From: Hyperoodon ampullatus
Lineage: Eukaryota > Chordata > Mammalia > Artiodactyla > Ziphiidae
Direction: 5' to 3'
Assembly (NCBI GenBank): GCA_949752795.1
Contig: OX457061.1
Location: forward strand, 7,003,239-7,067,238
DNA: 64,000 nucleotides
Every line of letters starts with the position of its first letter. Position 1 is the first letter of the stretch. Made by a program: the position numbers and the translations under genes. Shown in pieces: positions 43,801-55,159 of this stretch. Below the pieces are notes generated by a model, which searched no databases, was not told where the DNA came from, and was given only the letters and a program-made list of their open reading frames with translations.

Positions 43801-44219
43801 AAGATATATTGAAGTCCTACGACCCATCCCCTGGAACCTCAGAATGAGACCCTGTTTGGAAATAGGATTGTGCAGGTGTAATTAGTTAAGATGAGGTCAT
43901 ACATGAGTCAGGTGGGCCTTTATCCAATTTGACTGGTGTCCTTATAAGAAGAGGACAGAGACACAGGGAGAGATCAGATGGCATGTGACGACAAAGGCAG
44001 AGATCAGAGTGATGCAGCTGCAAGCCAAGGACTGCCGGCCACCATCCAAAGCCAGGAGGAGGCAAGGAAGGATTCTCTCCAGAGTCCCGAGGAAACATGG
44101 CCCTGCTGACACCTTGGTCTTAGACTTGTAGTCTCCTGAACTGTAAGAGAAGCACTTTCTGTTGTTTGAAGTTACCAGCTTTGGTACTCTGTTACGACAG
44201 TTTCTAGGAAACAGTACAG
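43801..44219 (+). mobile_element. MLT1-like LTR, right fragment
   Basis: The order atattgaagtcctacgaccc, gactggtgtccttataagaa, gacaccttggtcttagactt, ttctgttgtttgaagttacc, then gtttctaggaaacagtacag is the rest of the LTR at 43,118. Confidence 0.72.
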
Positions 44220-44390
44220 GCTCCCCCTCTTTTCTCACTTCCTAGGTGGTCTCAGCCAATCTGGAGCCTTCCAGTGTCCCTCTAGAATCAGGGGGCCCAC
44301 ATTCACATCACCACCCAGCCCTCCCCACTGAACCCAGAAGCATCTTGTCAATGGCTACCTAGTGGTCTAATCTGCATCTGAAATAACACA

Positions 44391-44556
44391 GGGAGCTCAG
44401 CTGGTGCTCTGTGATGACCTAGATGGGTGGGATGGGGGTGGGGAGGGGAGGGAGGTCCAAGAGGGAGGGGATGTATGTATACATAGAGCTGATTCACTTC
44501 TTACAGAGCAGAAACGAACACAACATTGTAAAGCAATCATACGCCAATTAAAAAAA
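44391..44556 (+). mobile_element. L1 3' end fragment, G-rich, sense
   Basis: The order gggagctcagctggtgctct, gatgacctagatgggtggga, a G-rich purine tract, gctgattcacttcttacaga, then cattgtaaagcaatcatacg ends in an A-run. It is the same L1 3' end as at 63,283. Confidence 0.88.
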
Positions 44557-44639
44557 ATGCCTAAAAGGAACTTCTGTTCTTCCCCCCAAAACTTGCTTCC
44601 TCATCTCAGCTAATGGCTGGTCATCCAGCAAGTGGCCCC

Positions 44640-45430
44640 AGGGCCCAAAACTCTGGGGTCAGCCTTGACTCTGCCTTTTCTCAAAAACCCTCCTCTATCC
44701 GCTAATACTGGCAGCTCCACCTTCAAAATCAATCCCAAACCCAGTTCCTTCTCATCTGCCACCTCCCCCTGACCCTCGTCCTGCAGTCCTCAGTATTCCC
44801 AGCACGGCAGCCGGGGTTGGGGGGGGGCGGTGTTGTGGGGGGATCCTTTTAAAATGTAAATCAGATTATGTCCTGCTCAGAATCCTCCAGTGGTATCCCA
44901 CCTCTCTCCTGGTTAAAGCCAAAGCCCCAAGTGACTGCTAAGCCTCTCCTCCCCTCATCTCCTGGTGCCACAGACACCCCTCTTCCCATCCCCACTCCAG
45001 CCACACAGGCCGCCTTTCTGTCCCTCAAGTCCCACCTTGGAGCCTTCACACTTCTGGTCCCTCTACTGGACACTCTTCCCCCAGACATTCAACTTGCCCT
45101 TCACCCATCCCCCTGAGCCTTTGGTGAAATGTCCCTTTACCTCCAAGGTTTCCAGGGTCTCCTTCGTTCACATCACAAACCACTTCCCAGCACTCCCGTT
45201 GCCCTCCGTCACTTAATTTTTCTCCATAGCCTCTATCACCTCTAATAAAGTGTATAACCTACTCACTTCTTGCTTACTATCCACCTCCCTCCACCAGAAT
45301 TCAAGCCCCTGATGGCAGGATCTTTTGTCTCTTTTTTTCCCTGCTGATTCCCAGTGCTTAGAACCGTGTCTAGCACAGAGCACTGCTCCGTAGTGGGTGG
45401 AAGGAGGGATGGATTTTCTGAATAATGCCC
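44640..45430 (+). repeat. L2 relic, sense
   Basis: The order taaatcagattatgtcctgc, cagaatcctccagtggtatc, ccacacaggccgcctttctg, tggagccttcacacttctgg, ttggtgaaatgtccctttac, then ccagtgcttagaaccgtgtc covers the L2 3' region. A G-rich potential quadruplex lies at 44,813-44,842. Confidence 0.75.
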
Positions 45431-45575
45431 ACATTTTTTTCATTGGCAATTTCAACTCCAGAAAGGGGTTACATCAGATGGAGGAGCAAAGGGCTCCTTT
45501 TCTTGCTTCAAAGCTGAGTTTAGATTTTTCCCCATAAGATTTAAGGTCATTTCAGAGTCCACTGAACTGTCTTCT

Positions 45576-45801
45576 TTTTTTAAAATTAATTATGTATTTA
45601 TTTGGCTGCATTGGGTCTTCTTTGCAGCACGTGGGATCTTTCGTTGCGGCACACAACTTCTCTAGTTGTGGCGCACAGGCTATAGCGCTCGGGCCTAGTT
45701 GCTCCAAGACATGCGGTATCTTAGTTCCCCGACCGGGGATCGAACCTGCGTCCCTTGCATTGGCAGGTGGGTTCTTAACCACTGGACCACCAGGGAAGTC
45801 C
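45576..45801 (-). mobile_element. CHR-type SINE, mid-length, antisense
   Basis: Inverted: tattttattggctgcattgg-like tail side, gatcttagttcc-type body and ggaccaccagggaagtcc head. The flanks ctgaactgtcttct and ctgaactgacttct match 13 of 14. Confidence 0.92.
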
Positions 45802-46024
45802 CTGAACTGACTTCTGATCAGGGCTGGAGGAGAGTCTGTCCAGTGTTGTTTCTCCTCTGTGTAACTGATGATTCTTCTCCATCCTGGCTCCCACCAGGGA
45901 TGCCCCTCACCTACTAGACTGAACATGGCACACCCCAGTCTAGGCCTGGGCAGCCAGCTACCCTCCTGGACCCCCATGATGACTCCCTGCCCTAACTCTG
46001 ACCCTTCCGCAGTCCCATTCTACG

Positions 46025-46235
46025 TAGCTGTCTCAGTCTCGGCCATGTGACCTTGGGCACGGCCTCTTAAAGCCTCAGTGCTTCCATCTGTAAAATGGAG
46101 AGACCAGTAGTCTTTACCCGATTCCAAGATGAAAATGAGAGTTGACAGCCCATACGCAGCACAGTGCCTGGAATCAGGGATCACTCGATAAGCATTGCCT
46201 AGTTTTGAAATTATTGTCATTATGGGTGAGTCTTT
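46025..46235 (+). repeat. MIR, near full length
   Basis: The order gccatgtgaccttgggcac, gtgcttccatctgtaaaatg, cagcacagtgcctggaatca, then cgataagcattgcctag is a sense MIR. Confidence 0.75.
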
Positions 46236-46335
46236 CCAAATGTTCACCCTTCCATATCCCTCACCCACTGGTGTCCCATTAAGGGTTTTTACTATATGAT
46301 TTATTAGTAATAATGGTGACCACACAGCCCAGTTC

Positions 46336-46460
46336 TTTTTTTTTTTAGCAATTTTGTTTTTTGGCCGTGCCGCATAGCTTGCAAGATCTTAGTTCCCTGA
46401 CCCAGGACCCCGGCATTGAGAGCGCCGAGTCCTGACCACTGGACAGCCAGGGAATTCCCA
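46336..46460 (-). mobile_element. Short CHR-type SINE, antisense
   Basis: T-run, then ttggccgtgccgcatagctt, gcaagatcttagttccctga and an inverted head cagccagggaattcc. The duplication cacacagcccagttc is a perfect 15 bp (46,321-46,335 and 46,461-46,475). Confidence 0.94.
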
Positions 46461-46479
46461 CACACAGCCCAGTTCCCAT

Positions 46480-47149
46480 TTACTAAACGCTCTTGTGCTG
46501 AGTGCTCTTTGCACCCCCCAGCACATCCCAGAGCCCCCAGAGTGCTCCAGCCCACCTGCCTTGCCCTGTGTATGTTCTCCCTTCCAGCCTGTAGCTGGAA
46601 TCCCCATCCTTCTTTTTTTCTGGCCCCCAACATCCAGGATGCCAGCTAAACCAGTGGCCTAGGACTATGGGGTTTCTGAGGAGCCTCCCCTGGGCCCAGC
46701 CCTGTGGAGATGATGGAAGAAACAGGAAAAATGCAGCCCGTCTCTGAGATCCTGAAACTTACACATAGTTGCGGGGTGGGGTAGATTTGCACCCAGAACC
46801 ACCAGGAAACAATTCAAACCAATGGCAGGAACTGGATGGAATTCACCCTGGAGGTGGTGAGAGGTCTTCTTGGCCCCAGGCTTGCGGGAGGGTTCTGAGG
46901 CCCACATTCGGTCCCTCCGGCCCACCCCACCTGGCAGTGCACTTTGGATGAAGGTCCTTAGCGTTCCTGGCTGCCTCTGCCTGTCCTGGGGATCCAGACA
47001 CTCATGGCAAAAGGGAAGATGCAGCAGTACGTGCAGGTGACCTGATCCCCCAGCAGCAAGAGCTGCAAAGCACTGACTGTTCTTGTCCCAGCAGAGTGGC
47101 GCTTGGAGAACAGGATCTGGGGGCTTCTTCTCCTTGACACCTAACACGC
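46480..47149. other. Unassigned stretch with a 166-codon frame
   Basis: The minus-strand frame 46,665-47,165 is the longest one here outside obvious repeats. It has no recognisable motif, signal peptide or membrane segment. I treat it as chance. Confidence 0.35.
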
Positions 47150-47295
47150 GGCACATTTTTCTCATTCACCGTTGTCTCCCCACTAGGATGTAAACCCCAC
47201 GAGGATGGGAGTTTGTGTTTGTGTTTCATCGGTGACTAGAACATGCCTGGTATGTGAGGGGATCTGTAGGGGTTGGATGAGTGAATCGTTTCCCA
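47150..47295 (+). repeat. L2 3' end, sense
   Basis: The order tgtctccccactaggatgta, aaccccacgaggatgggag, then gactagaacatgcctggtat is the L2 terminus. Confidence 0.6.
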
Positions 47296-47379
47296 TTTGT
47301 CTTAAGTCTAGGCTGGGGACCTTCTGTTTCGTTCTGTGTCTAACCTGAGGGCTGTGAACAGCTGCCGGCTGCCCACCTT

Positions 47380-47520
47380 CCCATAAAACACAGCTAATGG
47401 CCATAAAGCTTTCCAGGCAGGACCGTTGTGGGGACGAAACATGACAATCCATGTAAGAAGCTTGGCATTGACCTGGACACAGCAAGTGCTCAATGGTATC
47501 TGCCGCTAGTATTATTTGGG
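47380..47520 (+). repeat. MIR 3' part
   Basis: The order ggaccgttgtggggacgaaa, catgtaagaagcttggcatt, then agcaagtgctcaatggtatc is the MIR 3' half. Confidence 0.55.
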
Positions 47521-47794
47521 GGTTGATTTCCCACTCCTAATTTGGGGAGACTTCAGGCTGACCATGTTGCGACCAAACCTCAGTTTCCCTTCAGCAAGAG
47601 GAGATTGTGATGGGGCCCCTGCTAAGCATTGGGTGGATCCCGAAGGCCCACAGATGCCGGTTACTAAGAGCTTGGGTGTGATGGAGAAGCACGTTTTCCT
47701 TCTGGGATCTGCAGTGTAATGGTAACATTCTTGCACGTTGTAAAGTGCTTTCAAATAGATGAAATGCTTCCTGTACGTTCTCTGGTCTCAGTTA

Positions 47795-47900
47795 CGGAGG
47801 ATGGGGCCGGGTGGGTAATTTCAGGAATCCAAGTCCAGAGAGGGACCGTGACTCCCCCAAGGTCCCACAGCTCGTTGGTGGAGGAACCCATGTTTCCTCC
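47795..47900 (-). repeat. MIR relic, antisense
   Basis: The order gtccagagagggaccgtgac, ccaaggtcccacagctcgtt then ggtggaggaacccatg is antisense MIR. Confidence 0.55.
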
Positions 47901-48129
47901 CACCTCCCCTGCCAAGTGGGTCAGCAGGAAGGAGAGGATGAGAGGAGGGTTTGCCTGCCTCTCCAGCTGGCCCACCATCCTTGCTGGGGGTGGACATGGC
48001 CGGAAGCTCCAGAAGCGTCTCTGGAAGGGAAGGAGATGAGACTGGAGTGGTCGGAATATCGCCTCCTCAGAGGGTCCCTCCCGGATCAACATACTTAAAG
48101 TAGGTTCCCTGTGTTACTTTTCCGCCTTG

Positions 48130-48565
48130 TCACCTACAGTGTTCACTGCATTCTGTGGCCCTTTTTTCCTCCCTACCTTGCCTTTCTTCTCTTGTTCAGG
48201 GTCTGCCTCTCCTACTGGGGAGCATCTTGTAAGGAGGCAGGGACCTGAGGAATCTTTGCCATCATTATGCATCTGCCCCCTTGCACAGGCCGGGCACTTA
48301 GCAGCTGCTCAAGGCATATATTTGGGGGGTAAAGAGACACATTCGTCCATGAATTGGTGATAACATATACTTCATGGGGCTGTTCTGAGCTTTCAGGGGG
48401 ATGGTGCCTGAAAGCATAAGGCACAGGGCTCCTGGCACAGAGCAGGGGCTAAAGATGGTGGCTTGTGTCCCTCCCCTGGATCGGGAGCCTGTGTCACAAG
48501 TCCCCAGCACACCTGGCACAGCTTGGCAGTAAATCTGCTGAATGCTTGAATGAGGGATTCACAGG
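48130..48565 (+). repeat. Diverged L2 and MIR ends, sense
   Basis: 48,130-48,345 has cttgttcagggtctgcctct and tagcagctgctcaaggcata. 48,355-48,475 has gatggtgcctgaaagcataa and tggcacagagcaggggct (MIR-like). 48,490-48,565 has agtccccagcacacctggca and ctgaatgcttgaatgaggg (L2-like). All are weak. Confidence 0.4.
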
Positions 48566-48569
48566 ACGG

Positions 48570-49229
48570 AGAAATGGGGGTAGAATCACTGTGCTCAGTG
48601 ATGGCTTTTGTTGCCTAGGAACCCCCAAGCCCACCCTCAGAAGTGAGTGACTTTGTGGGTGAAGAATGGGGAGCTAAGGACCCAGGAAGTAAATAGCCTC
48701 CACTGTAAGCGAGCAGGTTGGGAGAAGGGCTTGGGAGGGTTCTCAGCTCGGTAGGGCCCAAAGCCGGGAGAGGTGCTGGTTCCTGTTTGGGCAGAATTAA
48801 GATCCACAATGATTTCCCTGGTGTCCACAATTTACCAAAGGAGTTTATCATAAGAAAATGATAACATCTGCATTTCAGCTCCAAAATGCAGTTGAAGGAT
48901 GGGGGTCAGTCGTCATGTCAGTTGATGGGACCTAACGGCAGGTTGTCTGAAAGCTCTGTGGGTCTTGGGTTGACTACAGAATAGTACCCCAGAGGTACCC
49001 AGATGGCCCCTCAGCCCCTGAGAGCCACCCAGGGCAGGGTCTCTATGGGTGCTTGGGGTTAGAACTCTAGATCCTCAGGGCCCAGTACATCACTCCATGT
49101 CACTGACATGGGCTCTGCTTTGCTCTTGTCATGGATCTTTCTGGGGCGTTTTGGGACATCTACCTGGGGCCCCTCCTCATTGTCCCAAGGTGACTTCTTG
49201 AACTTTCCAATTTGGCCAATGGCTGAGGA
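48570..49229. other. Unassigned stretch
   Basis: No repeat core or exon is recognised. Confidence 0.35.
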
Positions 49230-49420
49230 GCGGGGTGTGGCCCAGTAGGTGAGAGCAGTGATCCAGGTTCAAATCCCATTTTCATCTCTTACTAGTTATG
49301 CAGTCTTAGATGATTGCTCAGCTTCTCTGGGTCTCAGTTTTCTCTTCTGTAAAATGGGGTGAACATTCCATGAGGTGACATCTCTGGAGTGCCTGGCATA
49401 GAGCCTTACAAGGGCCTTGG
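49230..49420 (+). repeat. MIR relic
   Basis: The order atccaggttcaaatcccatt, ttctctgggtctcagttttc, tcttctgtaaaatggggtga, then gtgcctggcatagagcc is a sense MIR. Confidence 0.72.
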
Positions 49421-49664
49421 GGAAACTTCTTAGCTGACAAAGCTCTTGCTCTGGTGGAAGAAGCTTCCTCTCTCAAGCTGGGCCCCACATGGGGTGCAGC
49501 GTGAACAGGAACACGGGAGTCCTGGGGCCCGTGGACATCACCAGACAAGGGCTGACCATTCAGGAAGGCTATTTCTCTCCTGGGAATCCTGGATTGGCCA
49601 CCATCATACCAGCAGCAATAGTATAAATGTAGGTAAGAGTAAAATTGACAGTAATAAAGGCAAT

Positions 49665-49792
49665 AATAACCAGAATTTATGGAGCGTCAAGAATGTGTTT
49701 TATGCTGTGCTGGACACCTTACGAGTATTATCCCATGTCATCCTCACACTGGCCCTGAGAGGTGGATTTTGTCACTATCCTTATTTTATTTT
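49665..49792 (-). repeat. MIR relic, antisense, left part
   Basis: The order gtgctggacaccttacgagt, tgtcatcctcacactggccc, gagaggtggattttgtcact, then atccttatttta stops where the L1 block begins. It resumes at 50,722. Confidence 0.62.
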
Positions 49793-49936
49793 ACTTATTT
49801 ATTTATTTTTTTCTCCTCCATAGAATTCTTTCACCCAAAGCTGGGACTTTGTTTTTTTTTTTAATGCTTTAATTGAAGTATAGTTGACTTACAATGTTGT
49901 GTAAGTTTCTGGTGTACAGCAAAGTGATTCCGTTTC

Positions 49937-49938
<2 letters not shown>

Positions 49939-49983
<45 letters not shown>

Positions 49984-49996
49984 TATATACATACAT
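49939..49996 (+). repeat. TA / CA microsatellite
   Basis: A tatatatata run is followed by a long acacacac run and a cata-rich end, inside the L1 3' UTR. Confidence 0.9.
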
Positions 49997-50360
49997 ATTC
50001 TTTTACATTCAATATTCAGTATATTGCAGGATACTGAATATCGTTCCCTGTGTTATACAGTAGGACCTTGTTGTTTATCTATAGTTTGTACATGCTAATC
50101 CCAAACACCTGCTTTATACCTCTCCTACCCCTTTCCCCTTTGGTAACCATAAGCTTGTTTTCTCGGTCTGTGAGTCTGTTTCTCTTTCTTAGATAAGTTC
50201 ATTGGTATCATATTTTAGATTCCACATATAAGTGATGTCATATGGTATTTGTCTTTCTCTTTCTGACTTACTTCACTTAGTATGATAATCTCTAGGTCCA
50301 TCCATGTTGCTGCAAATGGTATTATTTCATTCTTTTTACGGCCGAGTAATATTCCATTGT

Positions 50361-50363
50361 ATA

Positions 50364-50418
<55 letters not shown>
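50361..50418 (+). repeat. TG / TA microsatellite inside L1 ORF2
   Basis: A tgtgtgtgtg run and about 20 TA units interrupt ORF2-derived sequence. Open frames reading IYIYIY here are artefacts of this repeat. Confidence 0.92.
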
Positions 50419-50421
<3 letters not shown>

Positions 50422-50721
50422 ATCTTCTTTATCAGCTCATCTGTTGGTGGATATTTAAGTTGCTTCCATGTCTTGGCTATTGTAAATAATGCTGCTCTGA
50501 GCACTGGAGTGCATGTATCTTTTCGAATTATAGTTTTCTCTGGATATATACCTAGGAGTGGGATTGCTGGATCATATGGCAACTCTATTTTTAGTTATGT
50601 AAGGAACCTCCAGACTATTTTCCATAGTGGTGGCATCAATTTACATTCCTACCAACAGTGTAGGAAGGTTCCCTCTTCCCCACACCGTCTCCAGCATTTG
50701 TTATTTGTGGACTTTTTAATG

Positions 50722-50862
50722 ACTATCCCTCTTTTAAAGATAGGAAAACTCATACTCAGAGAGCTGAAAAGACTTGCCCAAGGTCACCTCACTGGTACAT
50801 TGTTGGGGGGAGGGGCAGACTTGAACCCAGAAGTCCAGCTCCCAAGTCTCTCAACCTCTCCA
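50722..50862 (-). repeat. MIR relic, antisense, right part
   Basis: The order aagataggaaaactcatact, cagagagctgaaaagacttg, cccaaggtcacctcactgg, then gcagacttgaacccagaag completes the MIR begun at 49,665. Confidence 0.68.
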
Positions 50863-51297
50863 TCTGGCTGCCTCTTTTTGTCCATCTTCCCCCTTCTACC
50901 TGTGCTGATTACAGCTGTTCCCACTTCCTTTTTCCATGGACGTTCTGTCTCAGAGCGGAATGGGAGGCGAGAGCGTGTGTGGTAGGATTGCAAGGAGCTG
51001 AACATTGATGGGGGTACCTGAGGGCTATGACAGTGAGTTTCTCACATTTGTTTTGCCTGGGCAAGGGCTCTGTAAGGCTGCAGGGAAGATGGTGACAGGG
51101 CCTACTGTCAGTGGGGCTTGGTGTCCCCTCCTGGAATCAACTCCTCCCAAGTAGCCCAGACCCTCCACATCCATCTCGAGTTTTGACAGCTCTTTGAACC
51201 TCTTCTTGACCAGGCCACTCCTCTTATGTCCTAGGACTAAGGTAAGAGTCAGGGCTTTGGAGTCCCTCACATCTGGATTAAAATTCTGCCTGAGTGC
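50863..51297. other. Unassigned stretch ending in a MIR trace
   Basis: Mostly single-copy. The last 60 bp (agagtcagggctttggagtc; acatctggattaaaattctg) resemble a sense MIR cut by the following L1. Confidence 0.4.
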
Positions 51298-53066
51298 ATC
51301 TATGAAAAACCCACGGCTAACATCATACTTAGTGGTGAAAGACTGAAAGTCTCCCTCCAGATCAGGAAGGTACAAGACAGGGATTCCCAGTCTCCCCACT
51401 CCTGTTAAGTATTGTACTGGTGGTTCTAGCCAGAGCAATTAGACAAGAAAAAGAAATAAAAATCATCGAGATTAGGAAGGAAAAAGTAAAACTATCTGTA
51501 TTTGCAGATGACGTGATCTTGTGTATAGAAAACCACAAGGAATTCACTAAAAATATATATTAGAACAAATAAATGAGTTCAGAAAGGTTTCAGGATACAA
51601 GATCAATATACAAAACCAATTTCTATATACTAGCTATGAACACTCTAAAACTGAAATTAAGAAAATAATTCAATTTATATTTGTATCCAAAAGAATAAAA
51701 TACTTAGGAATAAACTTAACAAAAGAACTGTAAGTTTTGTACAGTGAAAACTACAAAACTTTGCTGAAAGGAATTGAAAGAAGACCTAAACAAATGGAAA
51801 GACATCCTATGTTTATGGATTACAAGACTTAATATCTCCACCTCACACCATATACAAAAGTTAACACAAAATGGATCACAGACTTAAAAGTAAGAGTGAA
51901 AACTATAAACCTCTTAGAATAAAACAAAGGTATTAATCTTCATGACATTCCTTAGGCATGTGACACCTAAAGCACAGGGATACAAAATAAATAAATAAAT
52001 GCAGCTTCATCAAAATTTAAAGCCGGGACTTCCCTGGTGGCGCAGTGGTTAAGAATCCGCCTGCCAATGCAGGGGACACAGATTCGAGCCCTGGTCTGGG
52101 AAGATCCCACATGTCTCAGAGCAACTAAGCCTGTGCACCACAACTACTGAGCCTGTACTCTAGAGCCCACAAGCCACAACTACTGAGCCCACGTGCCACA
52201 ACTATGGAAGCCCATGCACCTAGAGCCCGTGCTCCACAACAAGAGAAGCCACTGCGTTGAGAAGCCCACGCTCGGCCACGAAGAATAGCCCCCACTTGCC
52301 ACAACTAGAGAAAGCCTGCACGCAGCAACAAAGACACAAAGCAGCCATAAATAAATAAATAAATAAATAAATAAAAATTTAAAGTGTACTTCAAAGGATG
52401 GCAAGAAAGTGAACACAACCCACATAATGGGAGAAAAAATTTAGAAATCATGTATCTGATAATGGACTTGTCTATATAGAGAATTATTTACAACTCAATA
52501 ATAAAAGACAAATAATCCAACTGAGAAATTCCAAAGAAGACATACAAATTGCACTAAGCCCATGAAAAGATGCTCGATACCACTAGTCATTAAGGAAACA
52601 CAAATCAGAACCACAATGAGATACTCCTTCACTCCCACTAGGATGACTAAAATAAAAAAGATGGACCATAACAAATGTTGGGGAGGATGCAGGGAAAATG
52701 GAACCCTCATACATTGCCGGTGGTATTGTCAAATGGTACAGTTACTCTGGAAAACAGATAGGTGGTTCCTCAAAATGTTAAACACAGAGTTACATATGAC
52801 CTAGCATCCATTGCTATGTATATACACCCATGAGAACTAAAACATAAATTCGCCCAAATACTTGTACACATATGTTCATAGATACATTATTTATAAGAGC
52901 CAAGAAGTGGAGACAACCCTAAAGTCCATCAACGATGAATGGATAAACAGCATATGGTATATTTATACAATGGCACATTATTTGGCAATAAAAAAGAATG
53001 AAGTACTCATACACGGTAAAACATGGGTGAGCCTTGAAAGTATTATGCCAAATAAAAGCTTCCTGT
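51298..53066 (+). mobile_element. Old L1 ORF2, sense, with nested SINE
   Basis: The RT word FADD is encoded at 51,501-51,512. Then ttcaggatacaagatcaata, aaaatacttaggaataaact and an apparent internal deletion near 51,840. After the SINE at 52,023, ORF2 continues to acattatttggcaataaaaa near the ORF2 end. Frames are broken. The SINE at 53,067 lies at its 3' edge. Confidence 0.87.
52023..52373 (+). mobile_element. CHR-type SINE, extended form (longest, ~350 bp)
   Basis: Head gggacttccctggtggcgca, and a body with an extra copy of a cacaactactgagccca-type unit. The (AAAT)n tail lies at 52,346-52,373. The duplication aaaatttaaag is perfect (52,012-52,022 and 52,374-52,384). Confidence 0.94.
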
Positions 53067-53257
53067 GGGCTTCCCTGGTGGCGCAGTGGTTGAGAGTCCG
53101 CCTGCTGATGCAAGGGACACGGGTTCGTGCCCCGGTCCGGGAAGATCCCACATGCCGCGGAGTGGCTGGGCCCGTGAGCCATGGCCGCTGAGCCTGCGCA
53201 TCCGGACCTTGTGCTCCGCAACGGGAGAGGCCACAACAGTGAGAGGCCCGCGTACCG

Positions 53258-53287
<30 letters not shown>
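53067..53287 (+). mobile_element. CHR-type SINE, ~215-bp form, long A tail
   Basis: Head gggcttccctggtggcgcag and a pure A-run of about 28 at 53,260-53,287. Only an imperfect flank match is visible (agcttcctgtg and agatcctgcttgtg). Confidence 0.94.
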
Positions 53288-53289
<2 letters not shown>

Positions 53290-53349
53290 TCCTGCTTGTG
53301 TGGCCTCAGGCAAGCCCCCTCTCTGAAGCTGGGTTTGCACATGTATAAA

Positions 53350-53490
53350 AAGGGGTTGGTATCTGTCCCATTTCACAGATGAGGAGACTGAGGTTCAGAG
53401 AGGTGGCGTGACCTGCCCAGGTTAGAACTGGAGGAGCCAGTATTAGAATCTGAACCCACCCAGCTCTAAATCCTGTTCGTCACTGCCTTG
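53350..53490 (-). repeat. MIR relic, antisense
   Basis: The order tcccatttcacagatgagg, agactgaggttcagagaggt, gcgtgacctgcccaggttag, then agaatctgaacccacccagc is antisense MIR. Confidence 0.75.
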
Positions 53491-53529
53491 CTTCCCTGTG
53501 GACATGGTGGCTACCCTTGGCAGTTGTCA

Positions 53530-53577
53530 TCTGCGTGTGTATGTGTGTGTGTGTGTGTGCGTGCGTGTGAGAGAGAG
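53530..53577 (+). repeat. GT / GA microsatellite
   Basis: A gtgtatgtgtgtgtgtgtgtg run, then gcgtgcgtgtg and gagagagag. Confidence 0.88.
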
Positions 53578-54064
53578 ACCTCGGGGCCTGTCTGAAGCCA
53601 GCCTGAAGTGGAGTGGAGTCCACTCCGAAGTGGAGTCTGTTTTCTTCCTCAAGCGGGCACAGTGGACCCTGGGACATCTCTGAGCTGGCTGCAGCTCTCA
53701 CACAGGCCCCTCAGTCCACCCTGCCCTAGGTCACCCTCTGCCCCCAGCTCCGGATGTCCAGGAGCCAGGCTCAGCGGCCCAGGCAGCCGGACAATGGGCC
53801 CTTTGGAGACCTTGCCAGGGCCTGAGCCTCGGCTGTGGGCTGCGGCCGAGGCCACCACAGAAGGTCTCTTGTGGCCGGTCCGGGCTGCAGCCAGAAATAG
53901 GTCCTGCTGGGCACGAGCTCCTGAGGGCCCCGCCCTGGATTCGGCCTGGGAATGTGGGTGTTTGTGGCACTGAGGAGAGGAGAGCTTCATCAGGAAAGCA
54001 GGCCTATTTTGGGGCCTTTGGAAGGCAGGGAAGAAACTCAGCCCACCCCTTAGTGCGGAGGCGG
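53578..54064. other. Unassigned GC-rich stretch
   Basis: Repeat-free and CpG-containing. ccctctgcccccagctccgg near 53,733 resembles a 3' splice site, but no downstream frame is recognisable and no exon is called. Confidence 0.35.
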
Positions 54065-54290
54065 GAACACAGGCTCCCAAGTCCCCCTGGGCGCAAATCC
54101 TGCCTCCGTCCCTGTTGGACGTGTGTCGTGCCGGCTGTGCAGTTGGTTATTTCCTTGTCCGAGCCTCACTTTACTCATCTGTGTGATGGGACAAATCATA
54201 AGTCCTTCATTGGTTGTAAGGATTCCAGTGATGCATGCACAGAGCCGGGAATAGTCTGTGCTCATAACACGTCTGTTATTAAAGTGCTTC
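54065..54290 (+). repeat. MIR, near full length
   Basis: The order tgggcgcaaatcctgcctcc, cttgtccgagcctcacttta, ctcatctgtgtgatgggac, then cagagccgggaatagtctgt is a sense MIR. Confidence 0.68.
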
Positions 54291-55159
54291 TACCACCTTC
54301 GCCCTCCTACCCCTGGCTGGGGGCTATTGTCCTTGGATGGGTCCTGCAGGGCCTGGAAGGTGGTCTACGGCACACATCTGCATCATCACTGGGGGGAATC
54401 AAAGCACTGGAGCCCAGGCAGAGGCCTGCAAGACCCCTACGGCTGGGCAGCCCCACCTTTCCCCTCCCCAGCCCAGCTCCCTTGTTATCCTGCAGGCTCC
54501 CCAGGTCTGCTCTGGACTGCAGCCTCGCATCTTCCCATCATGCACTGCACTGGAGTCCTGCAGGAGTCATTCTCAGAGCTGGCAGTGGGAGGGATTTCAG
54601 ACATTTTTTCCTGCATGACTTTTACATCTGCCTCTCTTTGCCCGAAGCTGGGTAATGGGGGCTGATAACTGAGGAGTTTGCAAGCCTAGGCCTGTGGTTC
54701 ACAGACAGATACAGACCCAGGGTCAAATCTGGAGTCATACGGGCAGCAGTCTGGCCCTTGGAGAAGGAGAGATGGGAGTCGTGCTTATCTAGTTCTTCTG
54801 GAAGCCAGGGGACCAGGTCTCCCTCCTCCCGCCCCTTGGATGTCCTTGAAGCTATTTTTATGTATTGCTGGAAACCAGAATTACAACCAGAGCCAAAAGC
54901 ACTGGGAGGTTTTCTGTGCGCCACGGGTCTCACCCAGGGGAGCACAGGCCATTCCCAGCAGACTGGTGGAGCCCATCCAGATGCTTTACTGTGTGGGTGG
55001 GGAAGCCTGGTCCCCATCCCCCTTGAGCCTGGGGGTCACTGTTGCGAGGCCCCTGGTTGGTTGGCGCAAAGATGAGGAGTGAGGATTTACAGAGGCTGAA
55101 GAGAGCGTGCAATGGTCCTGGGGTCTTTGAGGTCTGCGTGAAACTCCAGAATGCTCATG
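54291..55159. other. Unassigned stretch
   Basis: No repeat core is recognised. Open frames of up to 135 codons wholly inside it, and the end of a 233-codon frame starting at 53,954, have no recognisable domain. Confidence 0.35.

Larger units (their letters stand above)
49793..50721 (-). mobile_element. L1 3' region with double tail, antisense
   Basis: From left: a T-rich tail (49,794-49,813), about 35 bp of unrelated DNA, a second T-run (49,850-49,862), then the L1 3' UTR (aattgaagtatagttgactt) and the ORF2 end. The minus strand encodes NEIIPFAATWMDLEIIILSEVSQ (split here: NEIIPFAATWMDL, then EIIILSEVSQ). The flanks actatccttattttat and actatccctcttttaa suggest a ~16-bp duplication in the MIR. 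The extra segment fits 3' transduction. Confidence 0.82.

Noticed and set aside
46665..47165. 166-codon minus frame in DNA without a clear repeat
   Set aside because: No motif, no splice context and no recognisable relative. It is kept only as an unassigned stretch.
50365..50985. 206-codon frame beginning with an IYIYIY run
   Set aside because: It comes from the TA microsatellite and inverted L1 ORF2 sequence.
53954..54655. 233-codon open frame on the plus strand
   Set aside because: It runs through a MIR (54,065-54,290) and shows no protein family signature.
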